Positions 43,333-51,380 of a DNA stretch of 64,000 bases are shown here, piece after piece. The position numbers were made by a program, and so were the translations under genes. The notes below the pieces were generated by a model. That model saw nothing but the letters and a program-made list of their open reading frames with translations. It was not told the DNA's origin and made no database searches. The stretch lies in assembly GCF_015057185.1 (NCBI RefSeq), contig NZ_SVEV01000011.1, positions 1 through 64,000 of the forward strand. The letters run 5' to 3'. Numbering within the stretch: position 1 is the stretch's first letter; every line of letters begins with the position of its first letter. This DNA is from Pseudobutyrivibrio sp. (lineage in GTDB: Bacteria > Bacillota > Clostridia > Lachnospirales > Lachnospiraceae).

Positions 43333-44427
43333 ATGAAAGATAAAAATTTTGACATTCAGGGCTACATGACAAAGGGCGTAGAGCGAATAGTGAAGGATTC
43401 CCTTCGTGCCACGTTAAAGGACCCAGCTGAGAGTATTTTTATGGCTACCTTTGCGGCAGCCTCTAAAAAGGCATCAAACACAAGACTTAGATACAAAAAT
43501 GAGGGCTTACACGTACCCCCATTTTTGATTGCTTCCATTACAAGCAACTGCAATCTTCACTGCGCAGGTTGCTACTCTAGACAAAATGAAGCAACTAAGG
43601 ATTGTGCGCCAGTTGACCAGATGACTGGTGAGGAATGGGGAAAAGTATTTGCTGAAGCAAAAGAATTAGGAATTAGCTTTATTCTTTTAGCTGGCGGTGA
43701 GCCACTTCTCCGCAAGGATGTTATAAAGTCTGCGGCGGAATACAAGGATATCCTTTTCCCAATCTTTACAAATGGTGTATTCATTAGTGATGAGTATTTT
43801 GAGATGTTTAATAAGCATCGCAATCTTGTTCCAATAATGAGTATTGAGGGACACAAGGAAGCTACTGATAATCGTCGTGGCGAGGGCATTTACGACAAAC
43901 TAATTTCCAATATGGAAAAGTTTAAAGAAAAGCATTTGATTTTTGGAAATTCAGTTACAGTAACTACCGAAAATTTTGATGATGTTCTTTCTGACGACTT
44001 TGTATCAATGCTGGGCGGTTATGGCTGCAAGGCTGTAATATATGTAGAATATGTTCCAGTGTCGGATGAGAGCAAGAATTTGGCGCTTTCAGAGGAGCAA
44101 GAGGGGCAGCTTAGAGCGAGAATAGCTGAGCTAAGAGAACAGTATCAGGAAATGGTGTTTATTTCCTTCCCAGGAGATGAAAAATCTTCAGGAGGCTGTG
44201 TGGCAGCAGGTAGAGGCTTCTTCCATATCAATTCTCATGGTGGAGCAGAGCCTTGTCCATTTTCACCTTATTCAGATACAAATGTTAGAGAAGCATCTCT
44301 TAAGGGGGCTATTTCCTCACGTTTGTTCAAGGTATTGCAGGATACAGATATATTAATGGATGACCATGTAGGTGGTTGTGTTTTATTTGAAAAGAGAGAT
44401 CAGGTTCAGGCAATACTACAGCAATAA
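43333..44427 (+). CDS. Radical SAM protein
   Basis: The 364-residue protein has the cluster motif CNLHCAGCYSRQ (CX3CX2C) near residues 75-82 and the usual LAGGEPLLRKDV SAM-binding region. Near the C-terminus, GGCVAAGRGFFHINSHGGAEPCPFSPYSD suggests a reduced SPASM-like region with few cysteines. It is translationally coupled to the acetyltransferase. The function is unknown. The N-terminal 60 residues are helical. Confidence 0.88.
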   Translation: MKDKNFDIQGYMTKGVERIVKDSLRATLKDPAESIFMATFAAASKKASNTRLRYKNEGLHVPPFLIASITSNCNLHCAGCYSRQNEATKDCAPVDQMTGEEWGKVFAEAKELGISFILLAGGEPLLRKDVIKSAAEYKDILFPIFTNGVFISDEYFEMFNKHRNLVPIMSIEGHKEATDNRRGEGIYDKLISNMEKFKEKHLIFGNSVTVTTENFDDVLSDDFVSMLGGYGCKAVIYVEYVPVSDESKNLALSEEQEGQLRARIAELREQYQEMVFISFPGDEKSSGGCVAAGRGFFHINSHGGAEPCPFSPYSDTNVREASLKGAISSRLFKVLQDTDILMDDHVGGCVLFEKRDQVQAILQQ

Positions 44428-44435
44428 ACAGATTT

Positions 44436-44466
44436 AAATCCTAGGAGCAATCCTAGGATTTTTTTA
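44436..44466 (+). terminator. Terminator of the acetyltransferase-radical SAM pair
   Basis: AAATCCTAGGA pairs perfectly with TCCTAGGATTT around GCAA and is followed by T residues. Confidence 0.9.
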
Positions 44467-44538
44467 ATTATTTATTATTGAAAGACCTAAGTCCTTTATG
44501 GCATAATGTTTCTTAAATTTGTACAGGAGTATTAGGCC

Positions 44539-45042
44539 ATGAGAGACAACATAGTTTTAATCGGAATGCCAGGAGTTGGCAAAAGCACACTTGGTGTAGT
44601 GCTTGCAAAGGAGTTAGGATACGAGTTCGTTGATGCAGATTTGCTTATCCAAAAGCAGGAGAAGCAGCTGTTAAAGGATATTATTGCAAGCAAGGGTGTG
44701 GATGGATTTTTGGCAATTGAAAATCAAGTAAATGCCAACATTCAAACTACTAAGACAGTTATTGCAACAGGCGGAAGCGTTATTTATGGCAAGGAAGCTA
44801 TGGAGCATCTAAGGAAAATTGGAACTGTTGTATACCTAAAGCTTGATTATGAAACTCTTGATAGTCGACTTGGCAGCCTTAAGGGACGTGGTGTTGTCTT
44901 AAAGGATGGACAGGATTTACAGGCTCTCTACAATGAACGCATACCGCTATATGAAAAATATGCAGATGTAATTGTTGATGAGGGAGGTCTTGATTTAGAG
45001 CAAACTCTTGATGAGGTATTAAAAAAGTTGCAGAACGCTTAG
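44539..45042 (+). CDS. aroK: Shikimate kinase
   Basis: The 167-residue P-loop kinase has MRDNIVLIGMPGVGKSTLGVVLAKELGYEFVDAD, VIATGGSVIYG (GGG-type shikimate loop, here GGS) and LDYETLDSRLGSLKGRGV as lid region. It phosphorylates shikimate for aromatic amino acids. The lid lacks the exact R of the RP.L motif, so the substrate is likely rather than certain. It ends inside a bidirectional terminator shared with the convergent SprT gene. Confidence 0.8.
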   Translation: MRDNIVLIGMPGVGKSTLGVVLAKELGYEFVDADLLIQKQEKQLLKDIIASKGVDGFLAIENQVNANIQTTKTVIATGGSVIYGKEAMEHLRKIGTVVYLKLDYETLDSRLGSLKGRGVVLKDGQDLQALYNERIPLYEKYADVIVDEGGLDLEQTLDEVLKKLQNA

Positions 45043-45059
45043 CGCTCTGCAACTTTTTT
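45021..45059. terminator. Bidirectional terminator containing both stop codons
   Basis: AAAAAAGTTGCAG and CTGCAACTTTTTT form a stem around a 13-base loop that can pair on. The stop codons of aroK and of the convergent SprT-like gene lie in the loop region, so the stems are coding sequence for both genes. T-tracts exist on both strands. Confidence 0.85.
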
Positions 45060-45743
45060 GTATCCAGTCTTTACTAACCATTTCTGGTCAATGATTTTGA
45101 TTTCTTCGCCAAATAAAATGTGAAGTCTTACAGATGATGGCTGCTGCTCGATTTCTTTAACAGTGCCTTCGCCGAATTTTGGATGACTAACAGTGTCACC
45201 AACTTCGTATTTAATTTTGGCATTTTCCATATTTTTGTAAGCACGTTGTGTGCGGTAAGTATCTAACATACGAACCTGATTGTGGTCTACATTTGGACGT
45301 GTGAGAACTGATTCATAATCTATCTTTTTGATGCTTGCATCTTCGATGTAGTAATCAGAAGGAACTGCACCAATTAATGAACAGCAATACTTCCATGCAC
45401 TGCCGTGTACACCTGGCTGCCAATTATATTTGTCAGGGATGCTAAGGTGGTGTGCCATGTAGTGTGCGTATTCATGCTTGTAAAGATTAATGCGATCATT
45501 TTTGCTGATTTGCTCATTCATGCAAAAGCCAATGAAAAAGAGTGAGAATTGAAATTGTTCTTCATTATCATAAGATGCTGGTAAGTAAGAACCGAGAGCC
45601 TTCTCATCCATGCCAAAGGTGATTGGAAGTTCAGCTCCGTGTAAGCCTAATTTGTGATCAAGAACTGAATAAAGAGCAGTTATTTCAGCACGAAGAATAG
45701 GCTCTTCATCGTGCAATAATTTTAGCATATCTTTTTTAGTCAT
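45039..45743 (-). CDS. SprT-like zinc metalloprotease with C-terminal beta-barrel domain
   Basis: The ATG at 45743 is seven bases after AAGGAG; longer starts lack a site. The 234-residue protein has a SprT-like zinc motif YKHEYAHYMAHHL (HExxH) and a later HGSAWK, which may hold the third ligand. The C-terminal part, KYEVGDTVSHPKFGEGTVKEIEQ, is the UvrD/PcrA-like C-terminal Tudor fold. It may act on DNA-protein crosslinks, by analogy with Spartan; this is inference. It overlaps aroK by four bases tail to tail. Confidence 0.75.
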   Translation of the reverse strand: MTKKDMLKLLHDEEPILRAEITALYSVLDHKLGLHGAELPITFGMDEKALGSYLPASYDNEEQFQFSLFFIGFCMNEQISKNDRINLYKHEYAHYMAHHLSIPDKYNWQPGVHGSAWKYCCSLIGAVPSDYYIEDASIKKIDYESVLTRPNVDHNQVRMLDTYRTQRAYKNMENAKIKYEVGDTVSHPKFGEGTVKEIEQQPSSVRLHILFGEEIKIIDQKWLVKTGYKKVAER

Positions 45744-45923
45744 TATCATACTCCTTAAAAAACGAACTGCAATCAAGTATAGCAAGGAATTTATACACAG
45801 ACAATTACCAGTTTCACAAAAACGTGACATTTTAATTTTATGTTTGCTATTTACTTAGTTTCAAAAGTGCCGACATATAGTATGAAGGTGTAAGTAGATT
45901 TATGCCTTTTTGGAGGTGCGCAT

Positions 45924-47162
45924 ATGAGAAAAACAATAAATAGATTAAAACGTATATTAACACTCACTTTGGTGATTTTCATGGGTACAGCGTTAATAGG
46001 TGTTTCTTTAAATGCTGATGCTAAGAAAAAGGCCAGTTCCTCAACATATGCTGAGGGTGATGACATAGCTTTTGGTACACTAGACAACACCATTATTAAC
46101 TGGACCATTCTTACATATGACGATACTACAAAGATTGCCTTTGTTGTTGCTAGAAAAACACTTACATCAAATTCTATCACCTCCTATAAGCAGGCAATTA
46201 TAAATAGTTATCTTCAGTCGGGTACTTCGGCAGGATATGTACAATGGGCCGACAGCTACTGGAGAGGTTGGTTAAATCAGGTATTTTACTATAATTCCTT
46301 TACAGAAGCTGAGCGTGCCATGATTCAGCAGACACCTCTTACTACTGCAGATGCTCAAAAGAGTATTATGAATTTCTATCATGACACAACATTGGATTCA
46401 TATTATGTGGCAAATGGTGTAAAGAATTCACTAAATATGAATATTTATAATAACCAAACACCAACCAATGACTATATTTTCTTCCTTTCATCGGATGAAT
46501 TTACTGATAATCTTGATAAAATAAAATTTGAAACCACCGCCCAGTGGCCACTTAGAACTAATTCTTATGATGACCCAGCTAAAGGTCTATATGTAAATGA
46601 CACAACAAAGCTTGTCGATAGACAGTTTTTCTATATGGGAACTGGAATCAGACCTGCTATGTACATTCAGCTAGGAGAGCCTGAAGCTACAACTGATAGT
46701 AGCACGGATAGTACAAGCACAACTGCTACAACAACTGATACAGCTAGCACAAAATCTACGGCGGATACAACAACTACTAATTCAACAAGTGATACAACTA
46801 CAACTGCTAGCACTACTACAAGTACTGCAGCAACTACCTCTACAACTCAGAAAGCTAGCGGTGGAAGTAGTCGAAGTTATGCCAACAATGCTACTAATAT
46901 AGGCAATATTAATTTGCCTGATGATGCATCCTATGAATTATCCTCAGGTTCATCTGCTCAAGTGGCGTTGAACACCGATTATTTAAATAGCACTGATAAG
47001 GAATATAATGTGACTTATACGTCCTCGAATGCAAGTGTTTTTACAGTTGATTCAAATGGAGTAATAACATCTGCTGGTAAGGGAACGGCAACGCTTACAG
47101 TTCGAATGAAAAAATCAAATGGAAAAGTCTATACAATGACCTGCCGAATTGATGTTACGTAG
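45924..47162 (+). CDS. Secreted DUF6273-like protein with Thr/Ser linker and Ig-like domain
   Basis: The 412-residue protein has a signal peptide (about 1-33, hydrophobic LTLTLVIFMGTALIGVSL, then NADA). The first domain (about 45-250) has DWTILTYDD-like strands, WRGWLNQVFY and the IRPAMYI end, which fits DUF6273. A linker of about 70 Thr/Ser/Ala residues follows, then a C-terminal bacterial Ig-like domain (BIG2 type: TYTSSNASVFTVDSNGVITSAGKGTATLTV). It is probably cell-wall associated or secreted; no sortase motif or transmembrane anchor is seen. Confidence 0.8.
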   Translation: MRKTINRLKRILTLTLVIFMGTALIGVSLNADAKKKASSSTYAEGDDIAFGTLDNTIINWTILTYDDTTKIAFVVARKTLTSNSITSYKQAIINSYLQSGTSAGYVQWADSYWRGWLNQVFYYNSFTEAERAMIQQTPLTTADAQKSIMNFYHDTTLDSYYVANGVKNSLNMNIYNNQTPTNDYIFFLSSDEFTDNLDKIKFETTAQWPLRTNSYDDPAKGLYVNDTTKLVDRQFFYMGTGIRPAMYIQLGEPEATTDSSTDSTSTTATTTDTASTKSTADTTTTNSTSDTTTTASTTTSTAATTSTTQKASGGSSRSYANNATNIGNINLPDDASYELSSGSSAQVALNTDYLNSTDKEYNVTYTSSNASVFTVDSNGVITSAGKGTATLTVRMKKSNGKVYTMTCRIDVT

Positions 47163-47175
47163 CAAAGTTTTTTTC

Positions 47176-47205
47176 ATCCTGCTCCAAATGGGGCAGGATT
47201 TTTTT
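47176..47205 (+). terminator. Terminator after the secreted protein gene
   Basis: ATCCTGCTCC pairs with GGGGCAGGAT (one G-U pair) around AAAT, followed by TTTTTT. Confidence 0.85.
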
Positions 47206-47296
47206 ATAGATATTTAATATTTTTTTATTAGTAATCCAAGGTCATAAGCTATATACTATGTATAGAAAAGGTTCATATACATAAGGAGGACTTAAA

Positions 47297-48010
47297 ATGT
47301 ATTACGGTTATGGATACGGTTACGGATATGGATTTGATTGGACTATTTTACTTGTATTAGTGGGAGCATTGATTAGTGGTCTTGCTACAATTAACGTAAA
47401 GAGTACATTTAGTAAATATAATAAAATGAGAAACTATCGTGGTCTTACGTCTAACCAGGTTGCAGAGCAGATTTTGCATTCTGCTGGAATTTATGATGTT
47501 AGAATAGAAAGAATTCGTGGTAACCTTACTGATCACTATTCGCCAAAGGAAAAGGTGCTTAGACTTTCTGATGCAGTTTATGGTCAGACTAGTGTAGCAG
47601 CTATTGGAGTAGCAGCTCATGAGTGTGGACACGCGATTCAACATCAGGAAGAATATGGCCCACTTAATTTACGAGCAGCATCAGTTCCACTTGCTAATAT
47701 TGGTTCATGGGTATCATGGCCTGTGATTTTAATTGGATTACTCATTGGTTCTACACCACTTGCACAGTTTGGTATTTTCCTTTTTGCATTTGTAGTGTTC
47801 TTCCAGCTGATTACACTTCCTGTTGAGTTTGATGCCAGTGCTAGAGCCCTTAGAATTCTCGATCAGTACAATATATTAGAAGGCCAAGAGCATGCAGGAG
47901 CTAAAAAGGTTTTAAAGGCTGCGGCCCTTACATATGTAGCAGCTTTATTTACTACAATTTTACAGCTTGCTAGATTGGTTTTGATTGTTAATAGCAGAAG
48001 CAGAGATTAG
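47297..48010 (+). CDS. YugP-type zinc membrane protease
   Basis: The 237-residue protein begins with a GYG-repeat tail and a transmembrane helix. The zinc motif GVAAHECGHAIQH (HExxH) is near 110, and QLITLPVEFDASARAL carries a third ligand Glu. Two to three further helices follow. This is the YugP/zinc metallopeptidase_2 family. AAGGAGGAC precedes the ATG. Its substrate is unknown. Confidence 0.9.
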   Translation: MYYGYGYGYGYGFDWTILLVLVGALISGLATINVKSTFSKYNKMRNYRGLTSNQVAEQILHSAGIYDVRIERIRGNLTDHYSPKEKVLRLSDAVYGQTSVAAIGVAAHECGHAIQHQEEYGPLNLRAASVPLANIGSWVSWPVILIGLLIGSTPLAQFGIFLFAFVVFFQLITLPVEFDASARALRILDQYNILEGQEHAGAKKVLKAAALTYVAALFTTILQLARLVLIVNSRSRD

Positions 48011-48028
48011 CGAAAGTTGGAGAATAGC

Positions 48029-48778
48029 TTGACTTATTTGCAGGACATTCAAAGAATAACTAAAAAAGAACTATTGCAGCCTGACTATCCCAGTGGAACA
48101 TTGGTAATAACAGATAGCCAGGCTGTTATTGATGAATGCCTCAGGAGAAAGCTACCGGTTGCTGCTTTTGAGCATGATAGCGTTTCTAATCTAAAATGCG
48201 ATTATATTCTTATGGATGTGGATGATGTAGATGATATCGAGTTCGAAAATATTTATCGTAGATATATGGGGATTCCTCTTGATATAGCCCAAACTGAAAG
48301 AACCTATATCAGAGAATTTGCTATGAAAGATTTGGATGATTTGTTTGAGCTATATAATAAGCCGGGAATCACCGAATATATGGAACCTCTTTTTGAGTAC
48401 GAAAGAGAGCGCCAATATGAGGAAAACTACATCGAATATGTATATAAATTATATGGTTTTGGAATGTGGTTGATTTTCGATAAAACTACCAATAAACTAA
48501 TAGGTAGAGCTGGGATTGAGGTGCGTGAGACCTGTGAAAAGGAAAATCAGGCTGAGCTGGGCTTTTGCATTGCCTCTGATATGTGGAGAAGGGGACTGGC
48601 TTACGAAGTTTGCACATGCATAATCAAAATCGCTAGAGAAAAGTATGGGCTTACTAGCTTAATCGCACGATGTGATCCTGATAATAAGGCCAGTAGAGGT
48701 TTGCTGACCAAATTAGGTTTTTATCAGATTGGCTCTGAGCCAGATGGTGATTTTCGCTACTATAGGGAGATTATTTGA
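48029..48778 (+). CDS. GNAT acetyltransferase with N-terminal HAD-like segment
   Basis: TTG 48029, six bases after GGAG, is preferred over TTG 48017. The roughly 249-residue protein has an N-terminal part (GTLVITDSQAVIDECLRRKLPVAAFEHD...CDYILMDVDDVDD) that looks like a small HAD-like domain. A RimJ/RimL-type GNAT domain follows (YIREFAMKDLDDLFELYNKPGITEYMEPL...ELGFCIASDMWRRGLAYEVCTCIIKIA...RCDPDNKASRGLLTKLGF). It transfers acetyl groups to an unknown amine. The stop is one base before the AraC gene. Confidence 0.8.
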   Translation: MTYLQDIQRITKKELLQPDYPSGTLVITDSQAVIDECLRRKLPVAAFEHDSVSNLKCDYILMDVDDVDDIEFENIYRRYMGIPLDIAQTERTYIREFAMKDLDDLFELYNKPGITEYMEPLFEYERERQYEENYIEYVYKLYGFGMWLIFDKTTNKLIGRAGIEVRETCEKENQAELGFCIASDMWRRGLAYEVCTCIIKIAREKYGLTSLIARCDPDNKASRGLLTKLGFYQIGSEPDGDFRYYREII

Positions 48779-48779
48779 T

Positions 48780-49616
48780 ATGGATTTAAAGTCTTATCAG
48801 CATGAGGTGGTGGTAACAGATGCGGGGTTGCCATTCAAATTGTTTTCTTTTGAGGGGGCTAACGGTGGCTATGTTAGAGATAAGCATTGGCACCGTTCTA
48901 TAGAAATATTTGCGGTGTGGGAAGGTCGTTTGGAGTTTTGCCTTCATGACAAAAAGGTTCCTCTCTCAAATGGTGAGTTTGTAATTGTAAATAGCAACGA
49001 GGTTCATAGTATTTCTGCCCCGAATCCTAATAGGACTGTTGTGCTTCAGATTCCGCAGGATACTTTCGCTGATTATTTTACAGATGATCAGTTTATATGG
49101 TTTTCCCATGGGGACAGAGAATCTGACCATCGTGTGTTTACACTTCTTCAGGAAATGTATTTGATTAATTCTAACGGAGAAGAGGGAAACAAGCTTCAGG
49201 TCCTAAGCCTGTACTACGAGCTTTTATATTTGCTTGTTACCAAATATCGCAAATTCAATGTAAATGATGAAATACTAAACAGCAATAAACAGCTGAAAAA
49301 ACTATCAAATATTACTAGATATATGAAGGATCATTATGCTGAGCCTTTGTCCCTTGAAATGATGGCTGATCAGTTTAATTATTCTCCATCTTATTTGTCT
49401 AGAATGTTTCAAAAGGATGCTGGGATTAATTTCAAGGATTATCTTTTAAGCATTAGACTAGAACATGCAGTTAGGGAGCTAGAGGAGACTGGTGGACAGA
49501 TAGTGGACATTGCTCTTGGTAATGGATTCCCAAATTCTAAAGCTTTTTCAAATGCTTTTAGAGATAAATATGGTGTTTTGCCTAGTGAATACAGAAAAAA
49601 TAAAAGCGAGGATTAA
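48780..49616 (+). CDS. AraC-family transcriptional regulator with cupin domain
   Basis: ATG 48780 gives 278 residues. The N-terminal half is an AraC-type cupin (KHWHRSIEIFAVWEGRLEF, then GEFVIVNSNEVHSI). The C-terminal 100 residues hold two HTH units: LEMMADQFNYSPSYLSRMFQKDAGINFKDYLLSIRLEHAV and IALGNGFPNSKAFSNAFRDKYGVLPSEYR. These match AraC/XylS. It probably responds to a sugar. It lies between a GNAT gene and an RNase H-like gene, giving no clue to its targets. Confidence 0.92.
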   Translation: MDLKSYQHEVVVTDAGLPFKLFSFEGANGGYVRDKHWHRSIEIFAVWEGRLEFCLHDKKVPLSNGEFVIVNSNEVHSISAPNPNRTVVLQIPQDTFADYFTDDQFIWFSHGDRESDHRVFTLLQEMYLINSNGEEGNKLQVLSLYYELLYLLVTKYRKFNVNDEILNSNKQLKKLSNITRYMKDHYAEPLSLEMMADQFNYSPSYLSRMFQKDAGINFKDYLLSIRLEHAVRELEETGGQIVDIALGNGFPNSKAFSNAFRDKYGVLPSEYRKNKSED

Positions 49617-49618
49617 AT

Positions 49619-50695
49619 ATGGCAAAAAAGTATTATGCTGTAAAGGTTGGTAAGAAGCCTGGGATTTACTGTTGTGAATGGAGTCAGGTGGAGCCTTTAA
49701 TAAAAGGATATTCAGGCGCTAAATATAAAGGATTTACTTCTAGAGAAGAGGCGGAGGCATTCATGAATGATGCAGCAGTCGATTCTGGAGTAAAAAAGCC
49801 TGCAAAGGCATCAGCAGGAAACGTTGATGTTAATATAGTTTCACCTAAGGAAGCTTTAGAAAACTTAAAAAAGGTAAAAGTGGATATTGGTAAAAATCCT
49901 GAAGGAAGGGTTGAACAATGCTCCATTCGGTCGGATAAGGTTAGAAATAGATGGGTGGACACCTGCAGATTGATAGATGAAATGCTTCAAAATGCCTATT
50001 CTAACCCTGTGGATGTACGGGATTTTGCCAATAGAAATGATGTTCAGAATTTGGCTCGTAAATATGGCATGAATCTTAACGAAACAGCTGTTTTTGATGA
50101 TATAGCCAAAGAGTTTGATGCTGTAGCTTTTGTTGATGGCGGCGGAAATAAGGGCGCTGGCGATGATATTATTGATTTGGGAATTGAAGGAGAAAACCTT
50201 GAATACGCTAGCTCAAAAATAGTATATGGAGTTGTACTGTGTAATTTAAAGCAAAAAACAATTACTTTATATAGATATGTAATGGACAGAGCTATTGAAT
50301 ACAAAGACTTTTTTAGACAATCAAATGTTGCTGGAGAAGAGCTTGCGGCATTATTAGCAATGTATATTTTCAAAAAAGAAGGCCTAGAAAAAGTATGTAT
50401 TTATCAGGACAACAATTTGCCTGCAAAATATTATTCAGGTAAGTTCAAAGCCATTCACAATAGGAATGACGCTCCGGGACAGATATTTATTAACAGCAGT
50501 ATAGATTATCTTGAGGATGGAATGGATATTAATTTCCTTTACGTCCCTTCTGAACATGAATGTGCTTCTAAAAAGGATAAATTGGAAAAGGGCAGAAAAA
50601 TGTATGAAGCCCAGGATATCATAAAGCTCTCTTTTGACCAGGCAGAGTTTTTCAATGGTATTTCAGATAGGTTAGCAGATTATAATATTGAGTAA
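49619..50695 (+). CDS. RNase H-like protein with N-terminal viroplasmin domain
   Basis: The 358-residue protein starts with a viroplasmin/RNA-DNA hybrid-binding domain (KKYYAVKVGKKPGIYCCEWSQVEPLIKGYSGAKYKGFTSREEAEAF). After a linker of about 100 residues comes a degenerate RNase H1-like fold: AFVDGGGNKGAG (first Asp), NVAGEELAALLAMYI (Glu) and VCIYQDNNLP (Asp). Residues 45-160 match nothing known to me. RNase H1 with this N-terminal domain normally has about 200-280 residues. Catalysis is likely but not certain. It lies two bases after the AraC gene. Confidence 0.72.
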   Translation: MAKKYYAVKVGKKPGIYCCEWSQVEPLIKGYSGAKYKGFTSREEAEAFMNDAAVDSGVKKPAKASAGNVDVNIVSPKEALENLKKVKVDIGKNPEGRVEQCSIRSDKVRNRWVDTCRLIDEMLQNAYSNPVDVRDFANRNDVQNLARKYGMNLNETAVFDDIAKEFDAVAFVDGGGNKGAGDDIIDLGIEGENLEYASSKIVYGVVLCNLKQKTITLYRYVMDRAIEYKDFFRQSNVAGEELAALLAMYIFKKEGLEKVCIYQDNNLPAKYYSGKFKAIHNRNDAPGQIFINSSIDYLEDGMDINFLYVPSEHECASKKDKLEKGRKMYEAQDIIKLSFDQAEFFNGISDRLADYNIE

Positions 50696-50700
50696 AAAAA

Positions 50701-50729
50701 GAGCATCGCAATTTGCGATGCTCAAACTT
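50701..50729. terminator. Bidirectional terminator between convergent genes
   Basis: GAGCATCGCAA pairs perfectly with TTGCGATGCTC around one base. T-tracts lie on both sides (TTTTTT on the + strand; AAAAAAA ahead of the stem serves the minus strand). Confidence 0.88.
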
Positions 50730-50736
50730 TTTTAAA

Positions 50737-51114
50737 TTAGAATGTTGCGCTGTAGATTTCGTTTCCGTCACCGTCAACGTATACGATAACCATTTCAACA
50801 TCAACATCTGTTTCTTTTTCGATTAACTCTTTTGAAGATTCGAATGTAGAACTCATGCTGTCCATTGTGCTCTCTAACTGCTCTGCAAGTGCATCCTTTT
50901 CTTCGCCCTCATATGAACCGCCGATATCGAAAGTATAAGTCATTGTGTTTTCCTCAACCTCGATGTCACACATATCACCGTATGTTTCAGTGATTTCCTG
51001 CCACTCATCATCATGCTCATCGAAATAAGCCTCTAATGTCTTTGGCTTTCCGCATCCAACTAAAAGTACAGCGGCCATTAATGATGCTACTAAGATTCTA
51101 GATAAATTTTTCAT
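50737..51114 (-). CDS. Small lipoprotein
   Basis: The start at 51114 follows AGGAGGA; a longer start is unsupported. The 125-residue protein has a lipoprotein signal peptide with lipobox LLVGCGK. The mature part is acidic (TLEAYFDEHDDEWQEITETYGD...), similar to the DUF4854-type lipoproteins of Lachnospiraceae. It should be anchored on the outer membrane face. The function is unknown. It is convergent with the RNase H-like gene. Confidence 0.82.
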   Translation of the reverse strand: MKNLSRILVASLMAAVLLVGCGKPKTLEAYFDEHDDEWQEITETYGDMCDIEVEENTMTYTFDIGGSYEGEEKDALAEQLESTMDSMSSTFESSKELIEKETDVDVEMVIVYVDGDGNEIYSATF

Positions 51115-51380
51115 ATATATGTCCTCCTTGTGGTTCCCACAAACCAAAATACTATAGATAAAGCATACAAAAGTCAATAGATATTGCTAAAAAAATACAC
51201 AATATTACACATTGTGTGTAGCTTTATGGTTTATTCCTAATTTTTATTAGGACAAAAAAATGACATCACATAGTAAAGATTTAAAAGTCTACAAATGTTT
51301 TTGTTTGCTATTATAATTTTACAAATCAGGAAAAATTTGTTGAGATTTAACAACTGAAAGTATTAAGGAGGGTAATAACT

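Noticed and set aside
46688..46860. Repetitive ACA/ACT-rich DNA as a tandem repeat locus
   Set aside because: It is the in-frame Thr/Ser linker of the secreted protein and has no fixed repeat unit.
47297..47335. Tandem GGTTAYGGATACG-like repeats at the start of the YugP-type gene
   Set aside because: They encode the Gly-Tyr N-terminal tail commonly seen in this protein family.
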